From the NCBI GenBank assembly GCA_017418585.1, contig JAFONG010000004.1, positions 1-21,180 on the forward strand: a stretch of 21,180 bases of DNA. Reading direction: 5' to 3'. Within the stretch, counting starts at the first letter, position 1. Each line of letters starts with the position of its first letter. The DNA is from Erysipelotrichaceae bacterium (GTDB lineage: Bacteria > Bacillota_I > Bacilli_A > Erysipelotrichales > Erysipelotrichaceae). Positions 1 to 7,360 of this stretch are shown in pieces. Made by a program: the position numbers and the translations under genes. Below the pieces are notes generated by a model that saw only the letters and a list, made by a program, of their open reading frames with translations, had not been told where the DNA came from and made no database searches.

Positions 1-2
1 CT

Positions 3-22
3 ACCTCCTTTTCCTCATTATA
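3..22 (-). promoter_or_regulatory. -10 box and strong Shine-Dalgarno for a gene lying beyond the left edge
   Basis: Reading the minus strand just after the alaS stop codon, there is a perfect TATAAT (17-22) followed by AAAAGGAGGT (3-12), a near-perfect ribosome binding site. The start codon would fall just outside the window. No convincing -35 box is visible (the best is TTCAAT with a 16-base spacer). If the promoter is real, transcription would begin almost at the Shine-Dalgarno. In Bacillus the gene after alaS is reoM/ireB (yrzL), so that is a reasonable guess for the missing gene, but nothing of it is visible here. Confidence 0.5.
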
Positions 23-36
23 CACTATATCGGTAC

Positions 37-2649
37 TTATTGAACGAACTTTTCTACTTCGTTAAGGATGAGCTGAGGATCGGTATTGACGCCTCCACCC
101 TGTGCCAGATCAGGCTTGCCTCCGCCTCTGCCGTTGGCCAATGCGCAGGCCTTTGAAATGATATCTCCGCACTTGATTCCTGCTTCTTGAGCCTTGTTTC
201 CGGCGGATGCGACCATCGACAGCTTCTCGCCGTTCTGATTCACAACGAACACGAATCCGCCGTCCAGCTTGTTCCTGATGCCGTTGGCATAGTCTTTCAG
301 ATTGCCTTCATATCCATCAAGAGAAAGCAGCAGATATCTGAATCTGCCGTTGTCTTTCGCCTTGCGGATCAGCGAATCGGCTTCCTCATTCATCAGTTTC
401 TCTTTCAGCATCTTTAATTCGCCGTTTAGAGCAGCGTTTTCGTTCTTCAGCTGCAGCAGACGGTCGTAGATCATGTCGATGTTCTTAAGTTTCAGTTCAT
501 CCTTAAGAACATCCAGCTTATGTTCGTAATCCTTGAAAGCTTCATAAGCCTTCATTTTCGTCATTACTTCCATTCTTCTGATACCGGAACCGATGGATTC
601 TTCGGAAACGATCTTGAAGACACCCAGATCAGCCGTATTGGAAGCGTGCGTACCGCCGCAGAATTCCTTGGATACATCACCCATGGATACGACCCTGACT
701 TCATCGGTGTATTTTTCGTCAAACAGAGCGATCGCACCTGTTTTCTTGGCTTCTTCGATAGGAAGGATTTCGGTAGTGACAGGAAGCTGCAGCGCAATGA
801 AGCCGTTTACCAGACCTTCGATTTCGTTCAGCTGTTCAGGAGAAACTTTCTCGTAATGCGAGAAGTCGAAACGGGCATAGTCCTTGCAGACGTATGAACC
901 GGCCTGAGCGACATGAGATCCCAGAACCCTGATCAGAGCCGACTGCAGCAGGTGCAGCGAAGAGTGGTTGGCGCGGATCTTCAGCCTGTCATCCGCGTTG
1001 ATTTCCTGCTTCAGAATATCGTTTTCCCTGACTGCTCCCTCTTTTACGAGAATATGATGCAAAAACTGTCCGTTCGGAGCCTTTTTGACGTCTTTCACTT
1101 CAGCTTTGAAACTCTCGTTGTATATAACGCCGGTATCGGCACACTGGCCGCCGGATTCCGCATAGAAGCAGGAATGATCGAATACCAGATCTCCTTCTTC
1201 CTTCAATTCATCAGTTCTGACTCCGTTGATAAACAGACCGGTAACTTCAGCTTCATCTTTGGTCTTTTCATAACCGGTAAAAACGAACGGTTCATTGAAG
1301 TTCAGCAGGTCTTCCGACTGGTTGTGCATGGATTCCTCGACATCTCTGGCGTTCCTGGCCATTTCTCTTTGTCTGTTCATGCATCTTTCGAAGCCTTCCA
1401 GATCGCATTTCAGGCCTTTTTCTTCAGCCGATTCAATCGTCATTTCCTTCGGGAATCCGTAGGTGTCGTAAAGCTTGAAGATCACTTCTCCGCTTAAAAT
1501 GCCGTTTTCGGCCTTTTTCAGCTCTTCTGAGAGGAGTTTTTCACCGTTGGACAGTGTCAGCAGGAATGACTCTTCTTCTTTCAGAATCAGCTTCTTAACG
1601 AAGCCTTTCTTGTCCATCAGATACGGATAAAAGTCCTTCATGTTTTCGCAGACGGTATCGACGATCTCATACAGGAACGGCTTTTCGATGCCGATGTTGC
1701 GTCCGTAGCGCATCGCTCTTCTTAGGACTCTTCTTAAGACGTAGCCCCTGCCTTCATTGGAAAAAGTCGCACCGTCGGACAAGGCAAATACGCAGGTACG
1801 GATATGGTCGGCAATGACTCTGTAGGCCATCTTGTCTTGAGCGTATTTCTTGGCAGCGAACTCTTCGGTCTTACGGATGTAAGGCAGAAACAGGTCGGTA
1901 TCGAAATTGGTTTCGCCATCCTGAATCATGCAGACAAGTCTTTCCAGTCCCATGCCGGTATCGATGTTTTTCTGAGGCAGTTCCTTGAAGTCTTTTCTGT
2001 CGACGCCTTCCTTGGCATCGTATTGGGAGAACACGTTGTTCCACAGTTCGACATAGCGGTCGTTCTCCATTTCATCGAAGAACAGCTTTTCGCCGATTCC
2101 TTCCGGATCGTATTTCGGACCGCGGTCGTAGTAGATCTCCGAATCCGGTCCGCAAGGACCTTCACCGATCTGCCAGTAGTTGTCGTATGACTTCAGAATA
2201 TGCGAAGGATCAAGACCGATCTGTTTTGTCCAGATGTCGTAGGATTCCGTATCATCGGGATATACCGTTACATAGATCCTTTCAGGATCAAAACCGATCC
2301 ATTCCGGAGAAGTCAGAAACTCCCAGGACATCTTCAGCGATTCTTCTTTGAAATAGTCGCCGATGGACCAGTTTCCCAGCATCTCGAAGAAAGTATGATG
2401 TCTGGATGTCTTTCCTACGTTCTCGATGTCGTTTGTTCTGATGCACTTCTGGGCATTAGCAATACGGTTGGATTGCGGTTTTTCTCTTCCGTCAAGATAT
2501 TTCTTTAAGGCCGCAACGCCGGAATTGATCCACAGAAGCGTCGGGTCGTTGACCGGAATCAAAGACGCTCCCGGTTCTATCATGTGATCCTTCGATCTGA
2601 AAAAATCCAGAAACATCTGTCTAACCTGATTACCACTAAGATTTTTCAT
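37..2649 (-). CDS. alaS: Alanine--tRNA ligase
   Basis: Cytoplasmic enzyme that charges tRNA-Ala with alanine and hydrolyses mischarged Ser/Gly-tRNA-Ala. The 870-residue protein is full length for bacterial AlaRS. Visible parts are the class II catalytic domain (about 1-240, with the motif 2 region around RHHTFFEMLGN at 83-93 and GMGLERL at 232-238), the tRNA-recognition region around 275-320, the editing domain with zinc ligands H562 and H566 (HxxxH) plus C664 and H668 (CGGTH), a coiled-coil linker near 700-760, and the C-Ala domain ending in a glycine-rich GGRGGGKPD segment. The ATG start has GGAGG nine bases upstream (AGGAGGATAGACG then ATG). It follows a T-box leader and is the last gene of the spxA-mnmA-recD2-ECF run, so it can be transcribed both from its own leader promoter and by read-through. 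No odd features. Identification is secure. Confidence 0.98.
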   Translation of the reverse strand: MKNLSGNQVRQMFLDFFRSKDHMIEPGASLIPVNDPTLLWINSGVAALKKYLDGREKPQSNRIANAQKCIRTNDIENVGKTSRHHTFFEMLGNWSIGDYFKEESLKMSWEFLTSPEWIGFDPERIYVTVYPDDTESYDIWTKQIGLDPSHILKSYDNYWQIGEGPCGPDSEIYYDRGPKYDPEGIGEKLFFDEMENDRYVELWNNVFSQYDAKEGVDRKDFKELPQKNIDTGMGLERLVCMIQDGETNFDTDLFLPYIRKTEEFAAKKYAQDKMAYRVIADHIRTCVFALSDGATFSNEGRGYVLRRVLRRAMRYGRNIGIEKPFLYEIVDTVCENMKDFYPYLMDKKGFVKKLILKEEESFLLTLSNGEKLLSEELKKAENGILSGEVIFKLYDTYGFPKEMTIESAEEKGLKCDLEGFERCMNRQREMARNARDVEESMHNQSEDLLNFNEPFVFTGYEKTKDEAEVTGLFINGVRTDELKEEGDLVFDHSCFYAESGGQCADTGVIYNESFKAEVKDVKKAPNGQFLHHILVKEGAVRENDILKQEINADDRLKIRANHSSLHLLQSALIRVLGSHVAQAGSYVCKDYARFDFSHYEKVSPEQLNEIEGLVNGFIALQLPVTTEILPIEEAKKTGAIALFDEKYTDEVRVVSMGDVSKEFCGGTHASNTADLGVFKIVSEESIGSGIRRMEVMTKMKAYEAFKDYEHKLDVLKDELKLKNIDMIYDRLLQLKNENAALNGELKMLKEKLMNEEADSLIRKAKDNGRFRYLLLSLDGYEGNLKDYANGIRNKLDGGFVFVVNQNGEKLSMVASAGNKAQEAGIKCGDIISKACALANGRGGGKPDLAQGGGVNTDPQLILNEVEKFVQ

Positions 2650-2667
2650 CGTCTATCCTCCTAAAAT

Positions 2668-2708
2668 AAAAAAGGCGGCCTAAGGGCGCATCTGCGCGTT
2701 ACCACCTT
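2668..2708 (-). terminator. T-box-controlled terminator of the alaS leader
   Basis: On the minus strand AAGGTGG (2702-2708) pairs with CCGCCTT, with an inner GCGC/GCGC helix, and is followed by a run of six T. The 5' arm is the T-box sequence itself, so antiterminator and terminator are mutually exclusive, as expected for transcription-attenuation T-boxes. Confidence 0.9.
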
Positions 2709-2848
2709 AATTTGTCGCTCTTCTTCTTAACGCGAATGACACGTCAGGCATTGCCCTGAATCCAAGGAAGCAGCTTCATCCGTCCCTTCCTGTATCCTTC
2801 CACCACCCGGATACTCTCTATAAGGTTCTGACGGATTACTCATCTTCC
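2668..2848 (-). promoter_or_regulatory. T-box riboswitch (alanine) controlling alaS
   Basis: Leader RNA that senses uncharged tRNA-Ala and permits read-through into alaS. The stem I base helix is GGAAG (2844-2848) with CTTCC (2766-2770). The AGAGAG motif lies at 2814-2819. A distal hairpin follows (GTATCC/GGATAC, loop containing GGTGG). The specifier is GCT (2772-2774), an Ala codon one purine before the base helix. The conserved T-box AAGGTGGTAACGCG is at 2695-2708, with TGGT complementary to the tRNA ACCA end. All parts occur in the canonical order and spacing, so both the class and the alanine assignment are strong. Confidence 0.95.
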
Positions 2849-2853
2849 AATCC

Positions 2854-2859
2854 ATATTA
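2854..2859 (-). promoter_or_regulatory. Candidate extended -10 promoter for the alaS leader
   Basis: TAATAT preceded by TGT (an extended -10 of the TGn type) lies between the ECF gene stop and the T-box. The predicted start, about 2847, falls at the first base helix of the T-box, which supports it. No good -35 is visible. Confidence 0.45.
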
Positions 2860-2876
2860 ACATATTTCAGATAAGT

Positions 2877-3428
2877 TTAGTTATTTTTTTCAGCATTGTG
2901 TATCGCTACCAGGAGTCCCGGTGCAAGCAGGACATTTGTAATCAGTTCAACGATAAAGTTCAGGCTTGTTAAAGCTGCCAGCATTACAGTGAACGATGAT
3001 CCGAAAAAGATGATCAGACAAAGGAACAGCGTTCCGGTATTGACGATCGGTGCGACCGCGGAAGCCAGTACAATGGCAGCCGTTTCGTTCTTCTTTTTCA
3101 GCAGATGGTAGGTACAGGCGGACAGCAGTCCGGCCAGCGCTCCCTTCAGGATACATACGGATATCGTAACGACAGGTCTTGCCGCCAGCATCGTCGCGCC
3201 GGAAGGATCCGCTCCCGTTACGACCATGATCGCAACGACAATGCCGAATACCAGACCCATGATCATGCCGATGAAAGGTCCGAATACAGCACCGGCTACG
3301 ATGATCGGGATCAGCGTCAAAGTGATCGGGAATGCCCCGAAGTTGATAAATGTCGCAACACACTGCAAAACGGCTACGATAGCCGCAAATACAATAATAA
3401 CCGTTCTTCTTCTAAGTTTCTCATTCAT
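2877..3428 (-). CDS. ECF transporter S component (substrate-binding membrane subunit), substrate unknown
   Basis: A 183-residue, very hydrophobic protein with about five to six membrane segments. Its pattern (a basic N-terminus MNEKLRRR, then ITLTLIPIIVAG followed by a GPFIGMIMGLVFG helix at about 35-62) is typical of S components of energy-coupling factor vitamin transporters (PF12822-like). Such proteins bind a vitamin or precursor and dock on a shared EcfA-EcfA'-EcfT module encoded elsewhere; no ATPase or T subunit is visible in this window. The substrate cannot be read from the sequence. The ATG overlaps the recD2 stop by four bases (ATGA) with GGAAG close upstream, so translation is probably coupled. 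It is followed by the alaS T-box with no terminator in between. Confidence 0.8.
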   Translation of the reverse strand: MNEKLRRRTVIIVFAAIVAVLQCVATFINFGAFPITLTLIPIIVAGAVFGPFIGMIMGLVFGIVVAIMVVTGADPSGATMLAARPVVTISVCILKGALAGLLSACTYHLLKKKNETAAIVLASAVAPIVNTGTLFLCLIIFFGSSFTVMLAALTSLNFIVELITNVLLAPGLLVAIHNAEKNN

Positions 3429-5542
3429 CTTCCAAGTCTCTCTTTCAATGTTGTTTCACGCTGTTTCATATTACGTGACAGACCCTGTCTGAACAAAGTC
3501 TCGTCTCCTATTATAACAAGTTTTTTTCTGGCGCGGGATATTGCCGTATAAATCAGTTTTTTATTCAGCATGTGTATGTTGTTTCTGTTGAAAATAAAAT
3601 AGACGATCTGATATTCCGATCCCTGGGATTTATGAACCGACATGGCATATGCCAGAGAGAGATCCGCGAGATCATCGAAGGCATAGAAAACATATACGCC
3701 GGAATAGTTGACCATCAGATACTTCTCTTTCATGTCGATTTCTTCCAGAATTCCGATGTCGCCGTTGTATACGTCATCGGTCGGCCTGTTTTTGAGCTGC
3801 AGGATCTTGTCCCCTTCTCTGAAGATATGATCTCCGACTCTTCTCTCGTTTTTGTCGATGCTTCTTGGATTGAAAGTATTCTGCAGAAGGATATTAAGAT
3901 TGTCTATTCCCCATTCTCCCTTGTACATCGGAGAAAGGATCTGTATTTCGTCAAGTGAATAACCTTCTTTCAGATCTTCCTTGATCAGCGAGATCAGATC
4001 GAAATCCCCTCTTTCATACGGATAGAAGTGGATGTCTTTTTGATATCTGGAGATATCCGCATCGTTTTTGATGATGTCGTCCGCAAGCGAAATGATCTCG
4101 TTGCCTTTATCCTGCCGGTAATTCAGATCCAGAAGTGTTACGGGAATCCGTTTTGATTCAATCAGGTCGTTCAGCAGATTGCCGGGTCTGATGGAAGGAA
4201 GCTGATTATGATCGCCGATGATGCAGATCTTTTTGATCCTTGAGCATGCTTTCAGCAAGGAAGCGAACAGCGAGTTGTCTACCATGGAGAACTCGTCGAT
4301 GATGATCGCATCGTAAAGGATCGGATTGTCCACGCCGAAGACGAACGTATTGGTCTCTTTGTCCCACCTCAGCAAGGAATGTATCGTCTTTGATTCCACT
4401 TCGCAGATCTCGGCGATCCTCTTTGCCGCTCTTCCCGTTGGAGCCGCTATGATGAGATTGGAAAACGGGTAAACGCTCTTGAAGATCTCGGACATGGTTT
4501 TGATGATGGTTGTTTTTCCCGTACCTGGTCCTCCGGTGATGATGGAGATGTTATTGAGGAAGAACGAGCGTATCGCCTGTTTCTGCTTCTCGTCGTAGGT
4601 GATTTTAAGGCTGTTTTCAGCGTTTTTTATCCCTTCCTCGATCAGAATATCATCCGCTTCCATATCGCCGGTAAATGATTTCAGAAAATCGCTGATGAAA
4701 AGTTCATCGTAGTAGTCGGAAGACAGATAATAGCGTCCTTCTTCTTTGATGATGTATTCTTTCTCTTCACATCTTTCGATGATCTGTTCAAGATTGTCCA
4801 TGCCGCCATAGTAGGAAACCAGACGCTGCAGTTCATCCTCCGTGATGTATAAATCGCCGGAATTGAAGGTATAGTCCGTTAGAAGCCTGATCAGGAACGC
4901 TTCACGGTACTTGTTCTGGGCATCGTCGAATTCGTTTTTCATCGCAAAAGCACGGACCTTGTCGAAACTCATGCCGTAGACTTCGTTATAGAAACGGAAA
5001 GGATTGTCATTAGCCACTTCCATTGTTGCGAGTTTGAAACGGTTGAATATCTTTTGCGCTTCCAGATTGTTGAAACCGTTGGAAACAAGATAAAAAAGAA
5101 TCTCGTTTTCCGGATCGTTCATCTGCTGAAAGCCTTCCTGCAGCGATGCGTACTGCTTCTCGCTCAGATCGACCTCAAAGATCTTCGATGGATCTTCTTT
5201 AAGTACCTTTAAAGTATCGCTGCCGAAATGCAGATAGACTTTCTCAGCTGTTTTCTTACCAATGCCCGGAAAAGCGCTGCTTTTCAGATAGGAAATGATC
5301 TCTTCTTTCTGATCGGAAAGGTATTTCTCTATCGTCAGCATCGTAAACTGCAGACCGTAACGGTAATGCTCCGTATAATGGCCTGTCAGTACATACTTCT
5401 GCCCTGCATCAAAATCAAAAGAAGGTCCGGTAACCGTGATCGTCCCTTCTTCAGTCTTGAATCTGGTGACCATGTACTTGTCCGACTTGTACAGCACATG
5501 GGTAAACTCGCCTGTCAGTATTTCAATCAGTTCATCAGCCAT
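3425..5542 (-). CDS. recD2: RecD2-type (RecD/TraA-like) SF1 DNA helicase
   Basis: ATP-dependent 5'-3' DNA helicase of the RecD2 family, which acts in DNA repair and replication-fork maintenance without RecBC. The 705 residues compare with about 715 in Deinococcus and about 800 in Bacillus. Visible parts are an OB-like N-terminal region (1-75), a helix-hairpin-helix FPGIGKKTAEKVY (91-103), Walker A GGPGTGKTT (337-345), Walker B IIIDEFSM (413-420), motif III IGDHNQLPS (442-450), LDLNYRQDK near 471-479, SVHKSQGSEY (635-644) and YTAISRARKKL (665-675). The ATG overlaps the mnmA stop by eight bases and the stop overlaps the ECF gene, placing it mid-operon. RecD2 next to mnmA/trmU and alaS is also the Bacillus arrangement. 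Confident call. Confidence 0.96.
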   Translation of the reverse strand: MADELIEILTGEFTHVLYKSDKYMVTRFKTEEGTITVTGPSFDFDAGQKYVLTGHYTEHYRYGLQFTMLTIEKYLSDQKEEIISYLKSSAFPGIGKKTAEKVYLHFGSDTLKVLKEDPSKIFEVDLSEKQYASLQEGFQQMNDPENEILFYLVSNGFNNLEAQKIFNRFKLATMEVANDNPFRFYNEVYGMSFDKVRAFAMKNEFDDAQNKYREAFLIRLLTDYTFNSGDLYITEDELQRLVSYYGGMDNLEQIIERCEEKEYIIKEEGRYYLSSDYYDELFISDFLKSFTGDMEADDILIEEGIKNAENSLKITYDEKQKQAIRSFFLNNISIITGGPGTGKTTIIKTMSEIFKSVYPFSNLIIAAPTGRAAKRIAEICEVESKTIHSLLRWDKETNTFVFGVDNPILYDAIIIDEFSMVDNSLFASLLKACSRIKKICIIGDHNQLPSIRPGNLLNDLIESKRIPVTLLDLNYRQDKGNEIISLADDIIKNDADISRYQKDIHFYPYERGDFDLISLIKEDLKEGYSLDEIQILSPMYKGEWGIDNLNILLQNTFNPRSIDKNERRVGDHIFREGDKILQLKNRPTDDVYNGDIGILEEIDMKEKYLMVNYSGVYVFYAFDDLADLSLAYAMSVHKSQGSEYQIVYFIFNRNNIHMLNKKLIYTAISRARKKLVIIGDETLFRQGLSRNMKQRETTLKERLGR

Positions 5543-6677
5543 TTTTTACTCTCTGATCAAGCCATTCGCCGACATCTGTTCCATTGATGTAGGTCTTTTC
5601 GATGACCCCTCCTCCCAGCAGCATTCCATCTTTGTAGAAGACAGCCTGCTGTCCCGGAGTTACGGATTTTACTTTCTGGGAATAGTATAGAATCGCTTCG
5701 CTGTCGGAGATCTTCTTAAGATGTACTTCGTTGTCGTTCTGACGGTAGCGGAACTTGCACTGGATGTCCATTTCATCCGGAATGTCTTCGATCCAGTTGA
5801 TGCCGCAGATATAGGCGGAATCGGAATCCAGATAGGATTCATTTTTAACGGAGGTCAGATAGAGAATGTTGTTTAGAACATCCTTCCCTACACAGTAGTA
5901 AGGGCCTCTGTTTCCGCCTACGCCAAAACCCTTGCGCTGACCCAATGTATAGTAATAAACCCCTTCATGTGTCCCGATCTCTTCCAGAGTATCGATGTCG
6001 ATGATCTTTCCCTGCTTCATCGGAATATAGTTTTTCAGGAATTCCCTGAAGTCTCTCTCGCCGATAAAACAGATACCGGTGGAATCCTTCTTGTCCGCAA
6101 TCGGCAGATCCAGCTCATGGGCTATTCTTCTGACTTCGCTCTTTGGAATGTCTCCTAAAGGAAACAGGGAATAATTCAATGCTTTTCTGCTGACCTGAGC
6201 CAGGAAATAGGACTGGTCTTTGGAAAGATCGGCGGCTTTGTAGTAATGACGAATGCCGTCTGTTTCCGATGCCTTAAAATAGTGCCCTGTTGCGATGGCT
6301 TCAAATCCTTTTTCTCTGGCAAATCGTTCGAAATAGTCGAATTTGATGTATTTGTTGCACAGGATGTCCGGATTAGGCGTCCTGCCTTTTTTGTATTCTT
6401 CAATGAAGTTCTGGAATACATAGTTCCAGTATTCCTCAATGTAATCGCTTCTCAGCAGTTCAAGACCAAGCTTATCGGCCGTTTTTCTGGCATCGTTGTA
6501 GTCGGATTCCTGAGGGCAGATATCGTCATTGAGGGTATTGTTGCCTAATGTATCGTTGTTCAGCGCAGAATCCCAGTTACGCATAAAACAGCAGGTCACA
6601 TCATAACCTGCTGATTTTAAAAGATGAGCGGCTACGGCGCTGTCGACGCCGCCGGATAAACCAAGCAGAACTTTCAA
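5535..6677 (-). CDS. mnmA: tRNA-specific 2-thiouridylase MnmA
   Basis: Adds sulfur to U34 of tRNA Lys, Glu and Gln (s2U34), taking persulfide sulfur from a cysteine desulfurase. I place the start at TTG 6675-6677, giving 380 residues that begin (M)KVLLGLSGGVDS. GAGGA (6684-6688) sits six bases upstream, and the TTG overlaps the spxA stop as TTGA. A longer reading from TTG 6690-6692 adds five residues and lacks a Shine-Dalgarno. In the 380-residue numbering, the PP-loop ATPase motif SGGVDS is at 8-13, D104 and C107 lie in NPDILCNKYIKF, and the second catalytic cysteine C203 is in STGICFIG. The C-terminal beta-barrel follows. A small Asn-rich insertion (DTLGNNTLNDD) lies near 43-53. No desulfurase gene is adjacent, unlike Bacillus, where yrvO precedes it. 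Confidence 0.95.
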   Translation of the reverse strand: MKVLLGLSGGVDSAVAAHLLKSAGYDVTCCFMRNWDSALNNDTLGNNTLNDDICPQESDYNDARKTADKLGLELLRSDYIEEYWNYVFQNFIEEYKKGRTPNPDILCNKYIKFDYFERFAREKGFEAIATGHYFKASETDGIRHYYKAADLSKDQSYFLAQVSRKALNYSLFPLGDIPKSEVRRIAHELDLPIADKKDSTGICFIGERDFREFLKNYIPMKQGKIIDIDTLEEIGTHEGVYYYTLGQRKGFGVGGNRGPYYCVGKDVLNNILYLTSVKNESYLDSDSAYICGINWIEDIPDEMDIQCKFRYRQNDNEVHLKKISDSEAILYYSQKVKSVTPGQQAVFYKDGMLLGGGVIEKTYINGTDVGEWLDQRVKNG

Positions 6678-7096
6678 GCCACGTCCTCGCAAAGTTCACC
6701 GCAGATGCTGTAGTGCGGGCACTTCTTGTCACAGCCGGAAACGGCTTTCAGCTTATTGAATATTTCGATTTCTTCCACATCGTATCCTACCTGCAGATTC
6801 TTGTCGTCGATAATGATCGGACGTTTCAGAACGGAAGGATTATGTACGACGAAGTCGCAGAGTTCACTCAGGGACATCGATTCGATGTCGACGTTGTTTT
6901 CTCTGATGATCTTGGATCTTTTAGAGATCAGATCGTCGGTTCCGTTTTCCGTACGGGAAAACAGATAACGTACCTCATCCGTATTTAGAAGTGTATTAAA
7001 AATATTCTTTTCAATAAACGGAAGTCCTTTGTCTTTCAGATAGGCCTTGGCTTTCCGGCAGGAAGCGCAGCCCGGTGAAGTGTAAATAACAATCAT
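6674..7096 (-). CDS. spxA: Spx-family (ArsC-like) transcriptional regulator with a C-terminal cysteine tail
   Basis: A 140-residue thioredoxin-fold protein of the Spx/ArsC family. Spx binds the RNA polymerase alpha C-terminal domain and reprograms transcription under thiol stress. The CxxC redox switch is C10-C13 (TSPGCASCRKA). G52 in NGTDD and R92 in KRPIIID match functionally important positions of Bacillus Spx. Unlike the 131-residue Bacillus protein, the last 20 residues carry four cysteines (122, 126, 132, 136; pattern CX3CX5CX3C), which suggests a metal or extra redox site. The gene leads the operon and overlaps mnmA by TTGA. The ATG has no Shine-Dalgarno and lies seven bases after a TATAAT box. 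Spx is preferred over a plain arsenate reductase because of the RSK and GTDD segments. Confidence 0.88.
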   Translation of the reverse strand: MIVIYTSPGCASCRKAKAYLKDKGLPFIEKNIFNTLLNTDEVRYLFSRTENGTDDLISKRSKIIRENNVDIESMSLSELCDFVVHNPSVLKRPIIIDDKNLQVGYDVEEIEIFNKLKAVSGCDKKCPHYSICGELCEDVA

Positions 7097-7103
7097 TAAA
7101 AGT

Positions 7104-7131
7104 ATTATACTACAATTTGATTTTATGTTAG
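7104..7131 (-). promoter_or_regulatory. spxA promoter, predicted leaderless
   Basis: Minus strand: -35 CTAACA (7126-7131, 4/6 match to consensus), 16-base spacer, perfect -10 TATAAT (7104-7109). The predicted start is 7096-7097, that is, at or one base before the spxA ATG. The -35 lies inside the spacer of the divergent trpS promoter. Confidence 0.65.
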
Positions 7132-7145
7132 CTTTGATTTAAGAT
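7117..7145 (+). promoter_or_regulatory. trpS leader promoter
   Basis: -35 TTGATT (7117-7122), 17-base spacer, -10 TAAGAT (7140-7145). The predicted transcription start, near 7152, coincides with the first base helix of the trpS T-box (CAGGG at 7151-7155), which supports the call. It overlaps the divergent spxA promoter. Confidence 0.6.
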
Positions 7146-7150
7146 ATTTT

Positions 7151-7341
7151 CAGGGATTAGTAGGCTGCGGATATTTTCTTTGTAGAGAGATCATGGACGG
7201 TGAAAATGATCAGAAACCTCTGGCTGAACTGGGACCCTGTCCGATTAGACGGCACGAGTCGTTTACGTATCTTCTGCGTTAAAGAAAGAGCGAAAAATAA
7301 AGGTGGTACCGCGCTTCATGCGCCCTTGTGATCACCTTTTT
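7151..7341 (+). promoter_or_regulatory. T-box riboswitch (tryptophan) controlling trpS
   Basis: Stem I base helix CAGGG (7151-7155) pairs with CCCTG (7235-7239). AGAGAG lies at 7184-7189. The distal hairpin GATCAT/ATGATC encloses a GGACGGTGAAA loop. The specifier TGG (7230-7232), the Trp codon, sits two purines before the base helix, just as in the alaS leader. The T-box motif AAGGTGGTACCGCG is at 7300-7313. Uncharged tRNA-Trp would stabilise the antiterminator and allow trpS expression. Confidence 0.95.
7299..7341 (+). terminator. T-box-controlled terminator of the trpS leader
   Basis: AAAGGTG pairs with CACCTTT around an inner GCGC/GCGC stem and is followed by TTTTT. Its 5' arm overlaps the T-box antiterminator sequence. 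Confidence 0.9.
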
Positions 7342-7360
7342 ATTTGTCTGGGAGGCTATT

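Noticed and set aside
5976..6158. Plus-strand small ORF inside mnmA
   Set aside because: Entirely antisense to conserved MnmA codons, with no ribosome site or recognisable product.
7328..7360. In-frame GTG start giving an 11-residue N-terminal extension of TrpRS
   Set aside because: It lies within the 3' part of the attenuator hairpin and has no ribosome site; ATG 7361 has GGGAGG and the family N-terminus.
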